A stretch of DNA of 64,000 nt from Parabacteroides sp. PFB2-10 (lineage in GTDB: Bacteria > Bacteroidota > Bacteroidia > Bacteroidales > Tannerellaceae): contig NZ_JARXWI010000008.1 in the NCBI RefSeq assembly GCF_029893085.1, forward strand, positions 148,857 to 212,856, read 5' to 3'. The first letter of the stretch is position 1, and every line of letters starts with the position of its first letter. Shown here piece after piece: positions 53,113-61,771 of the stretch. The notes beneath the pieces were generated by a model that was given only the letters and a program-made list of their open reading frames with translations, had not been told where the DNA came from and searched no databases. Position numbers and translations under genes: made by a program.

Positions 53113-53153
53113 ATGCCTTGTAAATGTTATTCATCTGCGAATATACAAGGCAT
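53113..53153. promoter_or_regulatory. Perfect 10-bp inverted repeat upstream of the AraC gene
   Basis: ATGCCTTGTA (53113-53122) and TACAAGGCAT (53144-53153) are separated by 21 nt, about two helical turns from centre to centre plus arm length. Such spacing suits a dimeric AraC-type regulator. It lies 30-70 nt before the AraC start. A terminator role for the upstream kinase is less likely because no T-run follows. Confidence 0.5.
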
Positions 53154-53246
53154 GAAGTAGTCCGACCAAATTTGTTTGACAACTGGACGTTCTCTTTTGA
53201 TAAGAGGGGAGAATGTATTTAGCCTAAGGAAATGGCAGGTTTGTCC

Positions 53247-55163
53247 CTATATATAAGCCACGATAGCGTCTCTCAAGCGAGAGCTGGTGAAAGGTTTCAA
53301 TACCACATCGTTACCACCTGCTTTAAACGCAAACTCCTGGTCGATATAATTCCCATGCGTAGTCATAGCAATGATAGGTATTGTAATCGAAAACTCCCTG
53401 AGCTTTTTAATGGTTTCTACTCCTTCGCCTTGTGGGATGGAAATGTTGATCAGGAAAAGATCGGGCTTTTCGGACACAAACAGGTCGACTGTTTCGCTTT
53501 TTGTTCTCGTTTGCGACAGGGAGTAATTACTACCAAGAATGTCATTGACCGCATTGAATTCCTCATCGTTTGGTTCGAGCACCACGATTCTTTTCTTTCT
53601 CGAATCAGAGGAGTCCGATCGGTTGGTGGTGATGGTATGATTCGAGATAGCTACCGACGCTTCTTCCGCCGAAGTGTATATGGGCAGGGTAAAGGTGAAG
53701 ATACTGCCTTCTCCATAAACAGAAGAGGCTCCGATACGTCCCCCCATGTGTTCGACTAAGTTTTTCGAAATGACCAATCCCAATCCGGTACCCTGAACAA
53801 AGCTGTTCAGTTTCTCGAATCGCTGGAAGAGATAGGGCATTTTATCCTCCGGAATACCGGAACCTGAATCGCTAACGGAGAAGCAGAGTTCCTCCTTCTC
53901 GGCGTCCAGACGTAATATAATATGTCCTTTCGTCGTATGTTTTATGGCGTTAGAAAGAAAATTAAATAAAACTTGTTTTATCCTGTTCGAATCGGAATAG
54001 GTTCGAATGGGTTCGGTCGGTGCAATGACGATAAATTCGACATCCGGTTTCATTCTCATATTATGCACCTCTACAACGTCTTGAATAAGTGCATTGATAT
54101 CTATTTCCCGCACATTGATCTCGATCTTACCCGACTCAATGCGGGAGATGTCTAAGATATCATTGATAATCTGGAGCAAAAGATCACTATTCTTTCGAAT
54201 GATGCCTATAAACTCCTCCCGGTTTTCGGGATCATCTTCCGCCGCTAATATCTCCGAGAAGCCGATAATCGCATTTAACGGCGTGCGTATTTCGTGGCTC
54301 ATATTGGCCAGGAAGGTCGATTTCATTTTATTAGACTCTTCCTGTTTCCGTACTTCCACCAATTCTTCCACCCGCCGGATACGGTCGCCAATATCCTGTA
54401 TCATGGCTAATACCATATTCTCTTTATAGGGTACGATGCGCGCCTGATAATAGAAACGAAGATTATTCAATTCGACAGGATATTCCAATTCGCGCAGCTG
54501 TCCGTCTTTCAGGCAACCGTGAATATTATGTATGAGCAGTTCGCTCACTTCGGGCGAGTAGATATGCCGCCCGTCCATCCCGATCAATTCTTTCATGCTA
54601 TGGAGTAAAGTCATGCTGTCAGGCATGAACACCTCTCTGAGGAAGAATTTATCATCAAACACGAAGATAAAACCGGGCTGGGCTTCGTTCATCGCCTTGT
54701 AAAGAACTTCCAATTGCTTGATTTGCCTCTCTTTTTCCAGCGTTTTGTCTATGTTCGTCGTATATCCAATGATTTTTTCTGCCGCGTCACTGTCCTCTTC
54801 AAGAATGGCATAGAAATGATCTTCCAACCAGGCGATTTCACCCTGAGGCCCTATCGCGCGGTATCTGATTTTCTGGGATTTCCCTTTTTGTGTCTGGGCT
54901 AAACGAAATATTTCCCGAAGTTTCGGCTGGTCTTCCGGATGTATATGATCCTCCAGCTTTACCAAGTCGTCATATCGCAACCCGATTTTATCAAGTCCAA
55001 GTATATGCAGGAAATCATTCAGGTATTTCATGCCCGTAGTTTCCGTATCAAACTCCCACAAACCGATATGGTGATTGGATAAAATAGAGGTTACTTTTTG
55101 AAAGTATTCCTTTAACAAGTCAGGGTCATTCTCGGGAACTGAAAAATACTTTAGCGCGTCCAT
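53247..55163 (-). CDS. Soluble hybrid histidine kinase with degenerate receiver
   Basis: A 638-aa protein without a signal peptide or clear membrane helices. The order is: PAS domain (about 20-145, PAS_3-like), second PAS (about 150-255), HisKA with SHEIRTPLNAIIG, HATPase (SDSGSGIPEDKM; GTGLGLVISK) and a C-terminal receiver-like domain (about 525-638). The receiver lacks its phospho-acceptor: where Asp is expected the sequence reads LINISIP, with Asn573. The acidic pocket is EPND rather than the usual DD. Lys in VLKPF is kept. Output may be by protein contact rather than phosphorylation. It lies upstream of the AraC gene. Confidence 0.9.
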   Translation of the reverse strand: MDALKYFSVPENDPDLLKEYFQKVTSILSNHHIGLWEFDTETTGMKYLNDFLHILGLDKIGLRYDDLVKLEDHIHPEDQPKLREIFRLAQTQKGKSQKIRYRAIGPQGEIAWLEDHFYAILEEDSDAAEKIIGYTTNIDKTLEKERQIKQLEVLYKAMNEAQPGFIFVFDDKFFLREVFMPDSMTLLHSMKELIGMDGRHIYSPEVSELLIHNIHGCLKDGQLRELEYPVELNNLRFYYQARIVPYKENMVLAMIQDIGDRIRRVEELVEVRKQEESNKMKSTFLANMSHEIRTPLNAIIGFSEILAAEDDPENREEFIGIIRKNSDLLLQIINDILDISRIESGKIEINVREIDINALIQDVVEVHNMRMKPDVEFIVIAPTEPIRTYSDSNRIKQVLFNFLSNAIKHTTKGHIILRLDAEKEELCFSVSDSGSGIPEDKMPYLFQRFEKLNSFVQGTGLGLVISKNLVEHMGGRIGASSVYGEGSIFTFTLPIYTSAEEASVAISNHTITTNRSDSSDSRKKRIVVLEPNDEEFNAVNDILGSNYSLSQTRTKSETVDLFVSEKPDLFLINISIPQGEGVETIKKLREFSITIPIIAMTTHGNYIDQEFAFKAGGNDVVLKPFTSSRLRDAIVAYI

Positions 55164-55189
55164 CCTTTGAAATTTAGGGTCTAATCACG

Positions 55190-55197
55190 CAAAGATA
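55190..55197 (-). promoter_or_regulatory. -7 box for the hybrid kinase gene
   Basis: The minus strand reads TATCTTTG, an exact consensus, 27 nt from ATG 55163 and divergent from the dipeptidase promoter. Confidence 0.6.
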
Positions 55198-55241
55198 AAA
55201 GATTTGTTTTGATTTATGCCTTTCATAATCCCGTTTTTATG

Positions 55242-55249
55242 TAAGTTTG
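55242..55249 (+). promoter_or_regulatory. -7 box for the dipeptidase gene
   Basis: TAAGTTTG, an exact consensus, 33 nt before the ATG at 55283. Confidence 0.55.
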
Positions 55250-55282
55250 TTACATATTTAATCACCAAATAATAAAAATACC

Positions 55283-56653
55283 ATGTCTGTAAAAGCGTAT
55301 ATTGAATCTAACAAAGAACGTTTTCTGGAAGAATTATTTTCATTAATTCGTATTCCATCTATTAGTGCTAAACAGGAACATCGTCCCGATATGGAGGCTT
55401 GTGCCCGTCGTTGGACGGAAGTTTTGCTCTCTTCGGGTGCCGACAAGGCGGTTGTTATGCCGACAAAAGGTCATCCGGTAGTATACGGAGAGAAACTCAT
55501 CTCGAAGGAGGCGCCAACAGTGCTTGTCTATGCCCATTACGATGTTATGCCGGCAGAGCCACTGGATCTATGGCAAAGCGATCCGTTTGAGCCCGTTATC
55601 CGTGACGGACGCATCTGGGCGCGTGGTGCCGACGACGACAAAGGCCAGGGCATGATACAGGTAAAAGGTTTTGAAACCGCCCTTCGCGAGGGATTGTTGC
55701 AATGCAATGTGAAATTTATTTTTGAAGGGGAAGAGGAGATCGGTTCGCCCAGTCTGGAAGATTTCTGTAAAGAAAACAAAGAACTGTTAAAAGCTGATAT
55801 CATCCTTGTGTCCGACACCAGTATGGTCAGTGCCGAAACACCGTCGTTGACTACCGGACTCCGTGGCCTGGCCTATTGGGAGGTAGAGGTGACCGGTCCG
55901 AACCGCGACCTGCATTCAGGCCATTTCGGCGGAGCGGTGGCCAATCCTATTAATGTCTTATGTAAATTGATGGCTGATATTGTCGATAGCGACGGACGCA
56001 TCACCATCCCCGGTTTCTACGACGATGTGGAAGATCTGTCGCCTGCTGAACGGGAGATGATCGCACAAATACCCTTCGACGAGGAAAAATACAAAGCTGC
56101 TATTGATGTCGAGGCTCTGTTCGGCGAAAAGGGCTATTCCACGCTGGAACGGAACAGCTGCCGCCCGACCTTTGATATTTGTGGTATCTGGGGCGGTTAC
56201 ACCGGAGAAGGAAGCAAAACGGTCCTGCCCTCGAAAGCATACGCGAAAGTATCCTGTCGCTTAGTGCCTCACCAGGATTACCAAAAGATATCCGACCTGT
56301 TCGAAGCCTATATAAACCGGGTAGCTCCCGACTATGTGAAGATCAAGGTGCGCCCTACGCATGGTGGTCAGGGCTATGTCTGCCCGATCGATATGCCGGC
56401 CTACCAGATCGCGGAGAAGGCCGTCGGTATTGCTTTCGGCAAAAAGCCTTTGGCAGTGCGCCGGGGTGGAAGCATTCCTATTATCTCTACCTTCGAAGAG
56501 GTATTAGGGCTGAAAACAATCCTAATGGGATTCGGATTGGAGCAGAATGCCATCCACTCGCCGAACGAGAGTTGCCGCCTGGATTTCTTTTACCAGGGCA
56601 TCGAAGCCGTGGCCGAGTTCTATAAAGGTTTGATGTTGTCTTTATCTGAATAA
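55283..56653 (+). CDS. M20 family dipeptidase
   Basis: A 456-aa cytosolic zinc peptidase of the carnosinase/PepV-like branch. Metal and catalytic residues are visible as H85-Y-D87 (YAHYDVMP), Asp118 (WARGADDDKGQ) and the Glu pair of FEGEEEIGSP. A dimerisation domain (about 195-350; DLHSGHFGG) lies between the two parts of the catalytic domain. It cleaves small di- or tripeptides. Its own promoter and a small hairpin terminator make it monocistronic. Confidence 0.93.
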   Translation: MSVKAYIESNKERFLEELFSLIRIPSISAKQEHRPDMEACARRWTEVLLSSGADKAVVMPTKGHPVVYGEKLISKEAPTVLVYAHYDVMPAEPLDLWQSDPFEPVIRDGRIWARGADDDKGQGMIQVKGFETALREGLLQCNVKFIFEGEEEIGSPSLEDFCKENKELLKADIILVSDTSMVSAETPSLTTGLRGLAYWEVEVTGPNRDLHSGHFGGAVANPINVLCKLMADIVDSDGRITIPGFYDDVEDLSPAEREMIAQIPFDEEKYKAAIDVEALFGEKGYSTLERNSCRPTFDICGIWGGYTGEGSKTVLPSKAYAKVSCRLVPHQDYQKISDLFEAYINRVAPDYVKIKVRPTHGGQGYVCPIDMPAYQIAEKAVGIAFGKKPLAVRRGGSIPIISTFEEVLGLKTILMGFGLEQNAIHSPNESCRLDFFYQGIEAVAEFYKGLMLSLSE

Positions 56654-56660
56654 AAGAAAT

Positions 56661-56685
56661 GCCGATCACCTCGGCTATTTTTGGA
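56661..56685 (+). terminator. Terminator after the dipeptidase gene
   Basis: GCCGA-TCACC-TCGGC (56661-56675) followed by TATTTTT. Confidence 0.75.
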
Positions 56686-57111
56686 AATTTAATCTCCTGG
56701 GGTTTGCCTTCCGTCTGTCTGACGGGCATTCTCCAGGAGATGTCACATATGGCATGTCCGTAGAAAATATTCGATTCCGCAAAAGCAAACAACCCTATCC
56801 CCATAGCACGTCTCTATAGGTATCTATTCTGGGCGATGGAAATTGGTTTTTACGCCGCCCTACTGCCAACCATCAGCACATTTTGTTTAATCAAACAATC
56901 AAATCATAATCCATCCTGGATTCAAAAAAAAACATTCTCCAATTTGACAATTTGCAAATTGGAGTTGATCCGATTTTCGTTTGTAGGTAGGCAGAAAACA
57001 TTGTTTCGCATCACCATTACCTAAAGTGCAAGGAAATCGTCTATTTCGAGGTCGGAAGATTTATGTACAGAAAAATTTACGTAATAGTTTGGTTTATATC
57101 ATAAACTTATT
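56686..57111. other. 426-bp gap with two structured segments, no gene seen
   Basis: ATCTCCTGG (56692-56700) and CCAGGAGAT (56733-56741) enclose a smaller stem CCGTC/GACGG (56711-56725), giving a two-level fold. Perfect 10-bp arms CTCCAATTTG (56937-56946) / CAAATTGGAG (56955-56964) form a second hairpin. A 62-codon open frame (56836-57024) has no -7 box or RBS and a composition unlike coding sequence. I see no supported gene. Confidence 0.5.
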
Positions 57112-57119
57112 TATATTTG
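57112..57119 (+). promoter_or_regulatory. -7 box for the membrane protein/regulator/TonB cluster
   Basis: TATATTTG, an exact consensus. The TTG at 57117 lies inside this box, so it is not a start. ATG 57180 follows after about 60 nt. Confidence 0.6.
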
Positions 57120-57179
57120 CACAATCAAATTGATTTTATTTATATAAACCCGTATTATTATACACAAATTCAACACATT

Positions 57180-57779
57180 ATGGAAGAGATGCAAGACAGA
57201 CAATTAAACGAGAAAGAGAGCTTGGAGTTAATCTCCCGCATGATCCGCAACACACAGGAGCGGATGGAAGAAGGCAGTGGAACCATGTTTCTGATATGGG
57301 GATACACTACCGTAATTGTAACAATGGCAGTATGGGTCATGATAATGAGAACAGGAGACTATGTATGGCAATGGCTTTGGTTTCTTTTACCGGTTTGTGC
57401 CGGAATCATGACGATGATACATTATAAAAAGCAGGGAAAGAAACCACATGTATCCACCTATGTAGATAAGGTAATCAATTATATCTGGGTTGTATTAGGC
57501 ATCACCGGCTTTTTATTGTCGGTCGTTTCTATTCTATACCGGTTGCCACTCTTGTTTATCATTGTGTTGATTATGGGAATCGGAACAACATTGACCGGGC
57601 TGGTGATCAATTTCCGTCCGTTGGTGATTGCCGGTGTATTAGGGATGATACTTTCTACTGTTCTTATATTACGGATGCCCTATACGATGATGCTGCAAAT
57701 ATTCTCCCTTATCTTTCTGATTATGATGGTTATTCCCGGGCATTATCTAAACTATAAATCCCGCAAAAGAAATGTTTAA
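57180..57779 (+). CDS. Conserved membrane protein, unknown function
   Basis: A 199-aa protein starting MEEMQDRQLNEKESLELISR. The first 40 residues are soluble and charged. About five membrane segments follow (roughly 40-58, 65-82, 105-125, 128-150 and 155-190). I know it only as a type often found next to a small winged-helix regulator in Bacteroidales. The regulator gene overlaps its end by 8 nt. It may act as a membrane partner that controls the regulator, but that is inference. Confidence 0.75.
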   Translation: MEEMQDRQLNEKESLELISRMIRNTQERMEEGSGTMFLIWGYTTVIVTMAVWVMIMRTGDYVWQWLWFLLPVCAGIMTMIHYKKQGKKPHVSTYVDKVINYIWVVLGITGFLLSVVSILYRLPLLFIIVLIMGIGTTLTGLVINFRPLVIAGVLGMILSTVLILRMPYTMMLQIFSLIFLIMMVIPGHYLNYKSRKRNV

Positions 57780-58065
57780 AGAATTAGATCCATTATTGCT
57801 TTCGGAGCTCCGATTGGCGGTTATGTCTATTCTGATCTCCGTGGAAGAGGCCGACTTTGTCTACTTGAAAGAGAAGACAAACGCGACGGCCGGGAACCTG
57901 AGCGTGCAGATCGATAAATTGCAACAGGCGGGATATATCGATGTCCGGAAAACTTTCAAAGGGAAACGACCGCAGACCATCTGCAAAGTGACCTTCAAAG
58001 GTATCCATGCTTTCGAGAAATACATCGAAGCATTGAAGAGTTATATCAACATACAAAATCACTAA
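57772..58065 (+). CDS. Winged-helix DNA-binding protein (MarR/ArsR-like)
   Basis: A 97-aa single winged-helix domain. LRLAVMSILISVEEADFVYLKEKT covers the first helices, NLSVQIDKLQQAGYIDVRKTF the recognition helix and wing start, and KVTFKGIHAFEKYIEAL the last helix. It overlaps the membrane protein gene by 8 nt and precedes a TonB receptor gene by about 60 nt. It is probably a local repressor or activator. Confidence 0.85.
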   Translation: MFKELDPLLLSELRLAVMSILISVEEADFVYLKEKTNATAGNLSVQIDKLQQAGYIDVRKTFKGKRPQTICKVTFKGIHAFEKYIEALKSYINIQNH

Positions 58066-58127
58066 ATGTAGTGATTGCCCGTTCTTCTCTTTTTCCTTTC
58101 CTTTGCAGGCGAAAAATAAATGCTACA

Positions 58128-60458
58128 ATGAGAAAGAGAAAAGCTGGCATGCTCCTATGCCTGGCCTTACTGGCCACCCCGTTTTTGCGTGCGGAGAAAG
58201 AGATTCCTCACGAGAATGACACCATCAAGACATACAACCTGGATGCCATCGTAGTCACCTCGTCGACCAAAGAGACGAATAACCTGCGCAAACTGCCTGG
58301 TTCGGTCTCTATCCTTTCTCCGCAACTGATCAACGGACGACAGATCGACGCCTTGAAAGACATCAGCGCGTTTGTACCTAATCTATATATTCCCGACTAT
58401 GGTTCCAAAATGACCTCCGCCATTTACCTCCGAGGCATCGGAGCGCGCAGCAGCGGACAGTCGGTCGGACTCTATGTCGATAATATTCCTTACTTAGATA
58501 AGAGCACGTTCGACTTTGAATTTGCCGATATCCAACGTATCGAAGTAATGCGCGGACCACAGGGTACGCTCTACGGAAGAAACGCGATGGGAGGTATTGT
58601 CAATATCTATACCCTTTCGCCTTTCAATTTCCAGGGCACTAAGTTGTCGGTTTCCGCCGGTAACTACGGTCAACTGAAGGTGAAAGCATCGCATTACAAC
58701 AAACTAAGCGAGACGGTTGGCCTCTCGGTCAGTGCCTACTACGACCGCAACGATGGCTTTTTCACCAATGAATACACCGGCAAGAAGGCCGACGCGGAAG
58801 AATCGGCAGGAGGCCGCGTGAAATTCGACTGGCGCATCACGCCCCGTCTGACCGCCGCCTATACCTTTTCGTACGACTATGCCGACCAGGGCGCCTTTCC
58901 GTATGGAAAATACAATGAAGAAACCGGAGAGACTGCCCCCGTCATGGTGAACGATCCGAGCTCATACAAACGCAATACGCTGGCGAACCACCTGCAATTA
59001 GAATACAAAACCGACCGGATATTGCTGACAAGCACCACGGGATTCCAATGGCTGAAAGATGATATGCGCATGGATCAGGACTACGACACCACCTCTGTAT
59101 TTACCCTCAACCAACGACAACTGCAACGCGCCTGGAGCGAAGAGATAGCGATTAAGAGCAATCATACCGGCAATTGGCAATGGTCATTCGGACTGTATGG
59201 CTTCTATAACCAATTGAATACCGAAGGGCCTGTCACCTTTAAGAAGGATGGTATGCAAATGTTTCAGAGTATATTCGATGAGATCAAAGCGCCCATTGCG
59301 TTAAACGTGACCGGCGATGAATTATATATCCCCGGAAGCTTTGAGACACCCTCTTACGGAACCGCTTTGTTCCACCAATCTACGATCAATAACCTGTTTA
59401 CGCCCGGCCTTTCATTGACTGCCGGTCTGCGTCTCGATTATGAAAAGCAGGAGATGACCTACCGTAGCAATGGTAAGATGATGCTCTCGGGAAAGATGCC
59501 CGGTCCCAGTCCGGCGATCGATCTCAGCAGTTGGTACGACGAAACAGTGATCGACGAGCAGGTATCGCAGGATTTCTGGCAGGTATTGCCCAAGGTATCG
59601 CTGAAATACGAATGCACCCCCTCTACCTTTACCTACCTTTCTGTGGCCAAAGGATATAAAACCGGAGGCTATAACGTGCAGATGTCAGCCGATATCATGA
59701 AGGATCACATGAAGTATGATATGATGAATGCCTTCAATCAGAAGTTTCAAGAGATGCACATGAATATTACCCTGCCGGTGGAAACGCCTGCTCCGTTGGA
59801 AGAGGTGATGTCTTACAAACCGGAGAAGAGCTGGAACTATGAATTAGGTGCCCGTAGCGAACTGATAGAAAACCGCCTTCATGCCGAAGCCACCCTTTTC
59901 TATATGGATATCAAGGATCTTCAACTGACCAAATTCGTTGAAAGTGGTAGCGGCCGTGTCCTGACCAACGCCGGAAAGGCAGAAAGCTATGGGGTGGAAT
60001 TGTCGCTTCGCGCCCAGCTCTTTGAAGATCTCTCGGCTGATGTCAACTATGGATACACCCACGCGACCTTCAAAGACTACAACGACGGCATAAATGACTA
60101 TGCCGGCAAGTTTATTCCCTATACGCCGCGTCATACCCTCAGCCTTGGCCTGCAATACAACAAGCTGCTTCGCAATAGCTGGATCGATCAGTTGACCGCA
60201 TCGGCACAATACAATGGCGCGGGAAAGATTTTCTGGACCGAGCAGAACGATGTGACACAGAAATTCTATGGATTACTGAATGCGAAGGTAGGTGTGCGCA
60301 AAGGCATTGTCAACCTCAGCCTCTGGGCACGCAACCTGTTGGATACCGACTACGCCACCTTCTATGTGGAATCGAAAAGCACCAACAACAAAAACGCCTC
60401 CTTCATGCAATTGGGCAAACCCCTGCAGGTAGGCGCCGAAGTATCGATTGCCTTTTAA
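58128..60458 (+). CDS. TonB-dependent receptor (siderophore/cofactor type)
   Basis: A 776-aa receptor. The signal peptide MRKRKAGMLLCLALLATPFL ends near residue 23. A TonB-box-like stretch (NLDAIVVTSSTKE) is followed by the plug (SVSILSPQLINGRQ; MRGPQGTLYGRNAMGGIVNI) and a 22-strand barrel ending VGAEVSIAF. There is no N-terminal carboxypeptidase-like domain and no SusD partner, so it is more like siderophore, haem or vitamin receptors. ATG 58128 is chosen over GTG 58071, because the latter adds residues before the signal peptide. The upstream winged-helix gene may regulate it. Confidence 0.92.
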   Translation: MRKRKAGMLLCLALLATPFLRAEKEIPHENDTIKTYNLDAIVVTSSTKETNNLRKLPGSVSILSPQLINGRQIDALKDISAFVPNLYIPDYGSKMTSAIYLRGIGARSSGQSVGLYVDNIPYLDKSTFDFEFADIQRIEVMRGPQGTLYGRNAMGGIVNIYTLSPFNFQGTKLSVSAGNYGQLKVKASHYNKLSETVGLSVSAYYDRNDGFFTNEYTGKKADAEESAGGRVKFDWRITPRLTAAYTFSYDYADQGAFPYGKYNEETGETAPVMVNDPSSYKRNTLANHLQLEYKTDRILLTSTTGFQWLKDDMRMDQDYDTTSVFTLNQRQLQRAWSEEIAIKSNHTGNWQWSFGLYGFYNQLNTEGPVTFKKDGMQMFQSIFDEIKAPIALNVTGDELYIPGSFETPSYGTALFHQSTINNLFTPGLSLTAGLRLDYEKQEMTYRSNGKMMLSGKMPGPSPAIDLSSWYDETVIDEQVSQDFWQVLPKVSLKYECTPSTFTYLSVAKGYKTGGYNVQMSADIMKDHMKYDMMNAFNQKFQEMHMNITLPVETPAPLEEVMSYKPEKSWNYELGARSELIENRLHAEATLFYMDIKDLQLTKFVESGSGRVLTNAGKAESYGVELSLRAQLFEDLSADVNYGYTHATFKDYNDGINDYAGKFIPYTPRHTLSLGLQYNKLLRNSWIDQLTASAQYNGAGKIFWTEQNDVTQKFYGLLNAKVGVRKGIVNLSLWARNLLDTDYATFYVESKSTNNKNASFMQLGKPLQVGAEVSIAF

Positions 60459-60503
60459 GCGAAGCGACAGAGTTTTAACACAAAGACACGAAGCTCTATT
60501 TGA

Positions 60504-60556
60504 AAGACGGAGTTCACAGAGAAGCGCTATTGGCGCTTCTCTGTGAACTCCGTCTT
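60504..60556. terminator. Perfect 24-bp hairpin terminator
   Basis: Arms 60504-60527 and 60533-60556 are perfectly complementary around a 5-nt loop (TATTG). A CTCCTTTATTTTTATTT tract follows. It separates the TonB receptor from the HEAT-repeat gene. Confidence 0.9.
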
Positions 60557-60576
60557 CTCCTTTATTTTTATTTCAT

Positions 60577-60584
60577 TATATTTG
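60577..60584 (+). promoter_or_regulatory. -7 box for the HEAT-repeat gene
   Basis: TATATTTG, an exact consensus, 27 nt before ATG 60612. It rules out the in-frame upstream start at 60543. Confidence 0.6.
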
Positions 60585-60611
60585 CAACGAGTCATTATTC
60601 GATCAGGCAAT

Positions 60612-61649
60612 ATGAATATCCGTTATTTCTACTTTTTATATTTCTTCCTGTTAATCGGGAGTCTCTCCGGTGTATACGCGCAAAATAAGGCGGAAGCCGC
60701 AGCAACGAAGCAGTTGCTCACCGCCCTGAAGAATCCGGATCGCACACAACGCACTACCGCGCTCGAAGCAGCGTCGGCTTATGCCGATACGCCGATGTAT
60801 ATCGATGTCTATAAAACGATGGCTAAAGCCAAACCGGAGGTAAAAACAGATATCCTACAATGGATAACCAAAGAAGCCGCCAATCCGGAGAAAAAAGAAA
60901 AACTGCGTCGCCTGGAGATTAAGTTCGACCTACCGGGCACGCAGGTCTTGGCCAATCAATTAAAAACACCCGACAACAACGTAAAAGAGGCAACCGCCCA
61001 AGTAATGAGTGCAATTGGTCACCCTGATTTTATCGGCGTGTTGACCGGCATGCTCAGTAGTCCCGACAACGAAGAGGTAACGATTGCGCAAAAGGCGCTT
61101 TCCACCTTTCCGGGAGATATCGATCGGGCAGTGGCTCGTATAATCCCGCAAGCGGGTGACGCTGGGAAGATAGCCGGCCTGGAGCTCCTGGCTGAGCGCA
61201 AGGCAAACGCGAATGTGCATACGGTGTTCGATCAACTTAAATCCATCTCCCCGGAGGTGCGGAAGGCAGCCCTGGTCGCTTTGAAAGAGGTGGTTTCGGA
61301 AAAAGACTTCACCCTGCTTGCAGGTATGCTGGAATCAGCCGAAGAGGATGCTATCCCCTATTTGCAACAAGCAGTCATTTCCTCGTTGGATGTGCAGGAT
61401 CCCGCCACCCGCTTTGACACAGTAAGCCGCCGCATGATCCTGGCCGGCGAGAGCAAAAAACACCTCTACTTCACAGCATTGGCAACCACCGGTCTGCCCG
61501 ATGTCCTCCCCCTGCTCACCACTGCCTACCAAAACGGAAATGAAGCCGCCCGGGAAGCTCTTCAAATCGCCCTAAAAACAGCCACCACCGACGAAGAACG
61601 CACTGCTATCCGCCAGTTATTGGAAGAAGAGGGCATAGAAAAGAACTAA
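60612..61649 (+). CDS. Exported HEAT-repeat protein
   Basis: A 345-aa protein with a signal peptide (MNIRYFYFLYFFLLIGSLSG, cleaved near YAQN) followed by tandem alpha-helical HEAT-like repeats. Examples are NVKEATAQVMSAIGHPDFIG, EEVTIAQKALSTFPG and EVRKAALVALKEVV. In related bacteria, similar repeats form the front of much longer proteins with a sugar-hydrolase-like (DUF1080) domain. Here the frame ends cleanly with a charged tail (LLEEEGIEKN), so it may be a stand-alone or shortened version. It is probably a periplasmic scaffold. Confidence 0.75.
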   Translation: MNIRYFYFLYFFLLIGSLSGVYAQNKAEAAATKQLLTALKNPDRTQRTTALEAASAYADTPMYIDVYKTMAKAKPEVKTDILQWITKEAANPEKKEKLRRLEIKFDLPGTQVLANQLKTPDNNVKEATAQVMSAIGHPDFIGVLTGMLSSPDNEEVTIAQKALSTFPGDIDRAVARIIPQAGDAGKIAGLELLAERKANANVHTVFDQLKSISPEVRKAALVALKEVVSEKDFTLLAGMLESAEEDAIPYLQQAVISSLDVQDPATRFDTVSRRMILAGESKKHLYFTALATTGLPDVLPLLTTAYQNGNEAAREALQIALKTATTDEERTAIRQLLEEEGIEKN

Positions 61650-61758
61650 AAACAAACTCCTCCTATCTCTTCTCTGATCCGGCGATCTCCTGTTTAATAT
61701 ATAATAATTGAATTATCGGATTTGAATTTCCCCAAACACTTCATTGTTAAAAACTTCC

Positions 61759-61766
61759 TATATTTG
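61759..61766 (+). promoter_or_regulatory. -7 box for the DUF456 gene
   Basis: TATATTTG, an exact consensus, ending only 5 nt before ATG 61772. A leaderless or nearly leaderless mRNA is predicted unless ATG 61790 is used. Confidence 0.5.
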
Positions 61767-61771
61767 CACAT

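Noticed and set aside
56836..57024. 62-codon open frame in the gap after the dipeptidase gene
   Set aside because: It has no -7 box, no RBS and no recognisable composition or motif, and it runs through a hairpin. It is probably chance.
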